From: Methanobacteriota archaeon
GTDB taxonomy: Archaea; Hydrothermarchaeota; Hydrothermarchaeia; Hydrothermarchaeales; JAADFM01
Direction: 5' to 3'
Length of the DNA: 9,287 bases
Assembly: GCA_013152845.1 (NCBI GenBank)
Contig: JAADFM010000124.1
Span: 1 to 9,287, forward strand
Of the stretch, positions 4,889 through 9,287 are shown in pieces; position 1 is the stretch's first letter, and every line of letters starts with the position of its first letter. The translations under genes and the position numbers were made by a program. The notes under the pieces were generated by a model. That model made no database searches. It saw only the letters and a list, made by a program, of their open reading frames with translations, and had not been told where the DNA came from.

Positions 4889-6076
4889 ATGTACCGGCGC
4901 TGGATTCTCCTTTTTGCAATATTCTCCATCCTCTCAGGCTGCACCACGGGGGGAAGCCATGGTCCCGGGTCTGCCGCCAGTGTCCCGCCCGGGACCCCGG
5001 CACCGGCAGAGAAGGTCGAGACCGGGGACCTGGTCTGGATAGACTACACCGCAAGGGTGGAGGGCACAGGGGAGGTATTCGACACCACCTACGAGGAGGT
5101 GGGCTCCGACCCCTCAATAAAAAAGACCGAGGTCTTCCCCCTCTCCATCGTCCAGAGCCTCCAGCCCCACTACGAGCCCCTGGGGATAATCGTCGGCACG
5201 GGCCAGACCATAAAGGCCCTGGAGGATTCCCTGGTGGGCATGGGGGTCGGGCAGGAGAAATCCGTGACCGTGAGCCCAGAGGAGGGTTACGGCCCGAGGT
5301 CAGATGAGTACGTGATTACCATCCCGAGGAGCCAGGAGTACCCCGTGGAGTTCCAGGTCGCCGTGGAGGACTACAGGCAGCGGGAGGGCAGGGACCCCTC
5401 GGTGGGGGATACGGTCCGGGCGACCCCCTACTGGGATGCAGTGGTCACGAAGGTGGAAGGGGACACGGTGACCCTGCGCCACACACCGGAGGACGGCAAG
5501 GAGGTGGATACCCCCTACGGCCCCGCGGTGATATACCTGGGGAACTCCACCGTCGAGGTGGTGGTGAACCCTCCTGCAGGCTCGTTCATCCAGACCAATA
5601 TCGGCACTGCGAAGGTGGTCTCCGTGGACGAGGAGAACATCGTCCTGGACTACAACCACCCCCTGGCAGGAAAGACCCTGGTCTTCGATGTAGTGGTGAG
5701 GGACATCACCAAGAAGGACACCTTCGCCGGATGGAATATCTCTTTTGTGGGATACGAGGAGGGCCTGGAGATGGCCGCCGCCCAGGGTAAACCCATCGTG
5801 ATGGACCTCTACTGGAGCAAGTGCCCCCACTGCAAGAGGCTCGACGAGGAGACCTTCCCTGACCCGAGGGTGACGGAACTGAGGGACGAGTTCGTCTGGG
5901 TCAGGGAGGAGGTCTATGAGAACAGGACCGAGCTGGGGAAAAAATACGGGGTGGAGTCCTTCCCGACCCTGATTATCCTCGACAGCGAGGGAAGGGAGAT
6001 AAAGAGGCTCAACGGCTTCATGAACGCCATGGTCCTCAGGTGGGAGCTGGAGGCGGTCCTGGAGTCCCTGGGGTGA
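4889..6076 (+). CDS. Lipoprotein with SlyD-like FKBP and thioredoxin-like domains
   Basis: A 395-aa exported protein that appears to join two folding enzymes. Residues 1-18 are a signal peptide ending in the lipobox LSGC with C18 as the lipid site; 19-42 is a Pro/Gly/Ser linker. Residues 43-150 are the FKBP prolyl-isomerase core (GDLVWIDYTARVEGTGEVFD; VGTGQTIKALEDSLVGMGVG; VSPEEGYGPR). Residues about 150-250 form an enlarged insert-in-flap chaperone region, and the core closes with the SlyD hallmark DYNHPLAGKTLVFDVVV (254-270). Residues 280-395 are thioredoxin-like, with YWSKCPHCKRLDEETF (308-323; active cysteines C312 and C315) and the cis-proline turn SFPT (357-360), closest to the DsbD-gamma/thioredoxin_7 type. 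It probably isomerises prolines and exchanges disulfides in proteins outside the membrane. A weak AGGA (4877-4880) precedes the ATG. The insert is longer than in bacterial SlyD. Confidence 0.9.
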   Translation: MYRRWILLFAIFSILSGCTTGGSHGPGSAASVPPGTPAPAEKVETGDLVWIDYTARVEGTGEVFDTTYEEVGSDPSIKKTEVFPLSIVQSLQPHYEPLGIIVGTGQTIKALEDSLVGMGVGQEKSVTVSPEEGYGPRSDEYVITIPRSQEYPVEFQVAVEDYRQREGRDPSVGDTVRATPYWDAVVTKVEGDTVTLRHTPEDGKEVDTPYGPAVIYLGNSTVEVVVNPPAGSFIQTNIGTAKVVSVDEENIVLDYNHPLAGKTLVFDVVVRDITKKDTFAGWNISFVGYEEGLEMAAAQGKPIVMDLYWSKCPHCKRLDEETFPDPRVTELRDEFVWVREEVYENRTELGKKYGVESFPTLIILDSEGREIKRLNGFMNAMVLRWELEAVLESLG

Positions 6077-6079
6077 AAA

Positions 6080-6090
6080 AGTTTATTATC
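6080..6090 (+). promoter_or_regulatory. TATA box of tRNA-Leu
   Basis: GTTTATTATCC near 6080-6090 lies about 35 bases before the mature tRNA 5' end, a normal archaeal box A position with a short 5' leader to be trimmed by RNase P. It starts four bases after the stop of the lipoprotein gene. Confidence 0.65.
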
Positions 6091-6119
6091 CAGGGAGGGC
6101 AAAAGATTGGACCCCATGC

Positions 6120-6202
6120 GCGGGGGTGGCCGAGCGGCTAAGGCGGCAGACTCAAGATCTGTTGGGTAAGTCCCACCGAGGGTTCGAGTCCCTTCCCCCG
6201 CA
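6120..6202 (+). tRNA. tRNA-Leu (anticodon CAA)
   Basis: A complete class II tRNA. The acceptor stem pairs GCGGGGG (6120-6126) with CCCCCGC (6195-6201), and the discriminator is A6202. The anticodon stem GCAGA/TCTGT encloses the loop CTCAAGA, with anticodon CAA at 6153-6155, which reads the Leu codon TTG. The long variable arm is TGGG (6163-6166) paired with CCCA (6172-6175). The T arm is GAGGG, loop TTCGAGT, then CCCTT. No CCA is encoded and no intron is visible. The long arm could also fit tRNA-Ser, but the anticodon and A73 decide for Leu. Confidence 0.96.
6185..6202 (+). repeat. 18-base direct repeat, copy 1 (tRNA 3' end)
   Basis: CGAGTCCCTTCCCCCGCA forms the T-loop, T-stem and acceptor 3' strand of tRNA-Leu and recurs exactly at 6320-6337. 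Confidence 0.9.
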
Positions 6203-6225
6203 TTTGGATCCTTTCTGTGTAGAAA

Positions 6226-6236
6226 GTCTCCACCCA
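6226..6236 (+). repeat. 11-base repeat, copy 1
   Basis: GTCTCCACCCA occurs here and again at 6378-6388. Together with the 18-base repeat, in the same order, it suggests that the tRNA 3' flank was once duplicated. Confidence 0.55.
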
Positions 6237-6277
6237 AAGACCCGCCCTCGCTCCTTCGGAGCTTCGGGCTCCAATAG

Positions 6278-6303
6278 TTTCTTTTCCCCGGGGTTTTCTT
6301 TTT
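6278..6303 (+). terminator. T-rich terminator region of tRNA-Leu
   Basis: Two T tracts (TTTCTTTT at 6278-6285 and TTTTCTTTTT at 6294-6303) flank a CCCCGGGG palindrome (6286-6293). T-rich stretches are the normal archaeal termination signal. Confidence 0.5.
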
Positions 6304-6319
6304 AAGAAAAGGCCGGTTC

Positions 6320-6337
6320 CGAGTCCCTTCCCCCGCA
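6320..6337 (+). repeat. 18-base direct repeat, copy 2 (tRNA 3'-end fragment)
   Basis: An exact copy of tRNA-Leu bases 6185-6202, 135 bases downstream. It is preceded by GGTTC as in the tRNA but with one extra C at the junction. The rest of the tRNA is absent. It may be an attachment-site remnant or part of an old tandem duplication. Confidence 0.85.
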
Positions 6338-6377
6338 ACTCGTCGGTCGTCGGGCTTAACGCCCTAGACCTCCTCGT

Positions 6378-6388
6378 GTCTCCACCCA
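6378..6388 (+). repeat. 11-base repeat, copy 2
   Basis: Second copy of GTCTCCACCCA, 152 bases after the first. The spacing differs from that of the 18-base pair (135), so insertions or deletions followed any duplication. Confidence 0.55.
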
Positions 6389-6469
6389 TAGATTGTTGTC
6401 GCTGTCGCGAATGAGAGAGGTCAAAGACACACCAAAAATCCGCCTGGACGCCCTCGATAAGGGGGAGCC

Positions 6470-6478
6470 TTTATATAT
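6470..6478 (+). promoter_or_regulatory. Strong TATA box
   Basis: TTTATATAT at 6470-6478 matches the archaeal TATA consensus well. Transcription would start near 6499, about nine bases before ATG 6508. Confidence 0.7.
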
Positions 6479-6507
6479 GTGGAACTGGAAAATATTCCTG
6501 GAAGACC

Positions 6508-6627
6508 ATGTTGCCGCCTGCTGACGAATGGAATACCCTGACCCGGGAAGAGAGGAGGGCCTGGATTCTCGACAAAGCGCGGATACTATCCCAGGAAGAT
6601 TTGGCAGGTATTTCATCTGACAACTGA
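6508..6627 (+). CDS. 39-aa small protein, unknown
   Basis: I do not recognise this short ORF. It reads MLPPADEWNTLTREERRAW and continues ILDKARILSQEDLAGIS to a stop at 6625-6627. The sequence looks like two or three charged amphipathic helices with tryptophans at residues 8 and 19, which resembles a folded small protein rather than noise. The strong TATA box at 6470-6478 predicts a leader of about nine bases, with no clear ribosome site. It ends 45 bases before the DUF1015 gene, which has its own TATA box inside that gap. An overlapping 37-codon frame (6411-6524) that includes the TATA box is the main alternative reading. No cysteines, signal or membrane segment are present. Confidence 0.45.
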   Translation: MLPPADEWNTLTREERRAWILDKARILSQEDLAGISSDN

Positions 6628-6641
6628 CCCGCCTACCAAAA

Positions 6642-6651
6642 GGTTATATTG
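6642..6651 (+). promoter_or_regulatory. TATA box of the DUF1015 gene
   Basis: GGTTATATTG at 6642-6651 is centred about 26 bases before ATG 6673, so the transcript should be leaderless. Confidence 0.65.
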
Positions 6652-6672
6652 TAGCACCCCCTTGCCGTTTTC

Positions 6673-7935
<1,263 letters not shown>

Positions 7936-8768
7936 GACCACGCTGCTCTTCTGGGGCACGCCCAGGGCCCCGGCCACGGTGGTGCACTTGGCCTTGAAGA
8001 GGAAGATGATCGGCCGTTCCAGGTACTCGTCCAGGGTCTCGTAACTCGCCTGGCCCTTGGCGATGACCGCATCTGCCCGGCGGAAGGCGTCCAGGAACTC
8101 GGGGGAGGACTCCTCTTCCACCACACCCACGTAATTGTTCCCGGTCTCAATCACCCGCGCAACCCGGTCTATCCCGGCCGCCCTGGCATCGGAGATGGTG
8201 GCGTCGTTGACGATGGGCCCGGACTTTACCGCGGCGGTGACCCTGTGGCCCCCTTCCACAAGGAGCTCGATGAGCAGGCGGTCCAGGACCACCTCACCGG
8301 CATTGTCCAGGAGGTAGAGGACATCCCCCGGCTCTGCGAGGAGCTCCCTGGCCTGGTGTGTGTGGTCGATGACGGGCCTATCCTCCAGGGCCTCCATGAG
8401 CTCCTCCAGGGGCGGGTTCTCCCGGTAGACACCCAGGTCTATGAGGTTCCCTGCCATGGCCACCCTGAACCCCGCAGCGAGGGGGTCGGGGGAGTCCTGG
8501 ATGAGCTCCCTTGCCCTGTCCAGGAGGCCGAGGACGGTCCTGTTGGCTGCGGCCTTCATCTCCCTGAAGGGGTCGGGGTCCCCCATGGATTCCGCCAGGA
8601 GGTGGTGGAGCCTCGAACCCAGGACGGCGGGCACCTCGTCGGGCCCGTAGTTCTCCTCCAGGAAGGCCATTGCACGCTCCATGTGCACCTCCCTGTCGGG
8701 CGGGTCCACCAGCTCGAGCACCCCCCTGGCCTGGCCCACCAGGCAGGGGTAGCACCCCTCACCGACCT

Positions 8769-9062
8769 TCATCGCCGTTTACCCGAGATGACCCTCCCCT
8801 GGTCGGTAATCTTTATGAAGCGGACCTTGCCCTTCTCGGTCTCCTCCTCCCGGATGGTTATGAGCCCCCTCCTCCCGGCATAGTCGATGGAAGCGGATAT
8901 GTCCCTGGCACTCTTGCCCAGGGCCGCTGCGAGGCGCACGTGGCATATCTCGTCCAGCTCGCAGATGTCCTGCCCCCGGTCCCGGCACAAACCGCAGATG
9001 TCCCCCTTCTTGGGCCTGATGTCAGACTTCCTGAGATAGCCGACCTCGGTATTGACCTTCAT
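8769..9062 (-). CDS. Cysteine-cluster winged-helix regulator
   Basis: A 97-aa protein that I infer to be a transcription regulator. Residues 20-42 contain DICGLCRDRGQDICELDEIC with C23-x2-C26-x7-C34-x5-C40, suited to a zinc site or an oxygen- or redox-sensitive iron-sulfur cluster. Residues 41-97 look like a winged helix: VRLAAALGKSARDISASIDY as helices two and three, then GRRGLITIREEE and KVRFIKITDQGRVI as the wing strands and last helix, as in MarR- and ArsR-like archaeal regulators. It lacks a ribosome site and probably has a leader of only a few bases. It is the first gene of an operon with the DUF89 phosphatase, overlapping it by four bases, so it likely controls that gene and itself. 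The cysteine cluster preceding, rather than following, the DNA-binding fold is the notable part. Confidence 0.8.
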   Translation of the reverse strand: MKVNTEVGYLRKSDIRPKKGDICGLCRDRGQDICELDEICHVRLAAALGKSARDISASIDYAGRRGLITIREEETEKGKVRFIKITDQGRVISGKRR

Positions 9063-9087
9063 CAGGATATACTTCGAGCTTTGGACA

Positions 9088-9096
9088 TTTAACTTT
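9088..9096 (-). promoter_or_regulatory. Probable TATA element of the regulator/DUF89 operon
   Basis: On the minus strand AGTTAAATG (9096-9088) lies about 30 bases before ATG 9062. A second candidate, GTATATCC, is too close to the start codon. It begins seven bases after the stop of the preceding minus-strand gene, so this short gap must hold the whole promoter. Confidence 0.4.
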
Positions 9097-9102
9097 TTGC
9101 AT

Positions 9103-9287
9103 TTACTTGAGCAGGCCGGCAGGCACCACCGGCACCGGCATGAAGCACATGAGCATGACGACCAGGGCCAGGACGGACAGGACCCTGCTGCGCATATCCA
9201 GGGGGGTCACGTCGTTGAGGGGGCCGGGATGCCGGAACCTGGTCATCACGTATATGAGGAGGACCCACATCAACCACCCCGGCCAGA
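9103..9287 (-). CDS. C-terminal part of a site-2 protease-like membrane protein (partial)
   Basis: The minus-strand frame entering at the window edge encodes 60 residues and stops at TAA 9105-9103. It begins with a hydrophobic segment (WLMWVLLIYVM), continues with RFRHPGPLNDVTPLDMRSR, and ends with a second membrane helix (VLSVLALVVMLMCFMPVPVV) and a short tail. A loop H-P-x-P-L-x-D-x-x-P-L-D-x-x-R followed by a last helix ending F-x-P-x-P is how archaeal M50 site-2 proteases commonly finish. The catalytic HExxH and the D-G motif would be upstream, outside the window, so the assignment rests on this tail alone. It would act within the membrane, cutting membrane-anchored proteins. The regulator operon begins about 40 bases downstream in the same direction. 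Confidence 0.7.
   Translation of the reverse strand, partial: WPGWLMWVLLIYVMTRFRHPGPLNDVTPLDMRSRVLSVLALVVMLMCFMPVPVVPAGLLK

Larger units (their letters stand above)
6203..6469. other. Gene-free interval after tRNA-Leu, rich in hairpins
   Basis: I see no convincing gene in these roughly 270 bases on either strand. The interval holds short stem-loops at 6211-6226 (CTTTCT/AGAAAG), 6250-6262 (GCTCC/GGAGC), an alternative pairing 6258-6272 (GGAGC/GCTCC), 6294-6310 (TTTTCTT/AAGAAAA) and 6352-6364 (GGGC/GCCC), plus two T tracts and the second copies of two direct repeats. The reverse-strand frames across the tRNA are translations of the tRNA itself. It could be a terminator region, a decayed element or an uncharacterised RNA. 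Confidence 0.6.

Noticed and set aside
6138..6389. Minus-strand frame across the tRNA (GKGLEPSVGLTQQILSLPP)
   Set aside because: It is the familiar false protein obtained by translating the reverse of a tRNA-Leu gene; the tRNA itself explains the sequence.
6411..6524. A 37-codon forward frame MREVKDTPKIRLDALDKGEP that includes the TATA box
   Set aside because: It lacks a promoter or ribosome site of its own and spans the best TATA element in the region. The downstream 39-aa frame fits that promoter better, although this frame is the main alternative.
8245..8883. A 212-codon plus-strand frame opposite DUF89
   Set aside because: It crosses the junction of two well-supported minus-strand genes and reads as compositionally biased shadow.
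9089..9277. A 62-codon minus-strand frame at the window edge
   Set aside because: It is Arg/Pro/His-rich with no fold; the neighbouring frame gives two membrane helices and a site-2 protease-like loop.

Overview
The window looks archaeal. Many genes carry a TATA-like AT-rich element about 22-30 bases before the start codon and little or no leader. The tRNA has a class II (Leu) fold with no encoded CCA. Several genes belong to families typical of archaea: a DUF89 phosphatase with an N-terminal CxxC, an archaeal-type site-2 protease tail, a SlyD-like FKBP, and small zinc-ribbon and winged-helix proteins. The bulk is GC-rich with heavy use of the Arg codon AGG. A euryarchaeon is the best guess; I cannot name a lineage from this window.

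Layout. Bases 1-2077 hold a forward operon: the tail of an unseen gene, a P-loop kinase of the dephospho-CoA/dNMP-kinase type, an M24 aminopeptidase coupled by an ATGA overlap, and a gamma-carbonic-anhydrase-like gene broken by one frameshift. Bases 2078-3580 are lower in GC and look accessory: a 61-aa four-cysteine ORF, a winged-helix/nucleotidyltransferase/helical fusion of toxin-antitoxin flavour with inverted repeats at its promoter, and an overlapping lysine-rich small protein. Next comes a leaderless 49-aa four-cysteine ORF (3642-3791), whose stop shares a CTAG with the stop of the convergent larE-like gene. From a short AT-rich divergent promoter, the larE-like gene runs leftward. A 92-aa zinc-ribbon gene and an FKBP-thioredoxin lipoprotein run rightward.

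Bases 6120-6202 are tRNA-Leu(CAA). It is followed by about 300 bases without a convincing gene, rich in hairpins and T tracts, with an 18-base copy of the tRNA 3' end 135 bases downstream. A strong TATA box then precedes a 39-aa ORF, followed by a leaderless DUF1015 gene. The DUF1015 gene converges with, and overlaps by 33 bases, a DUF89 phosphatase gene. The DUF89 gene is the second member of a leftward operon led by a cysteine-cluster winged-helix regulator. The window ends inside the 3' part of a membrane protein that resembles a site-2 protease.

Most of the window is housekeeping or conserved-unknown genes. The best candidates for something undescribed are the wHTH-nucleotidyltransferase fusion with its lysine-rich partner, the FKBP-thioredoxin lipoprotein, the three very small ORFs (two of them four-cysteine), and the cysteine-cluster regulator paired with the DUF89 phosphatase.
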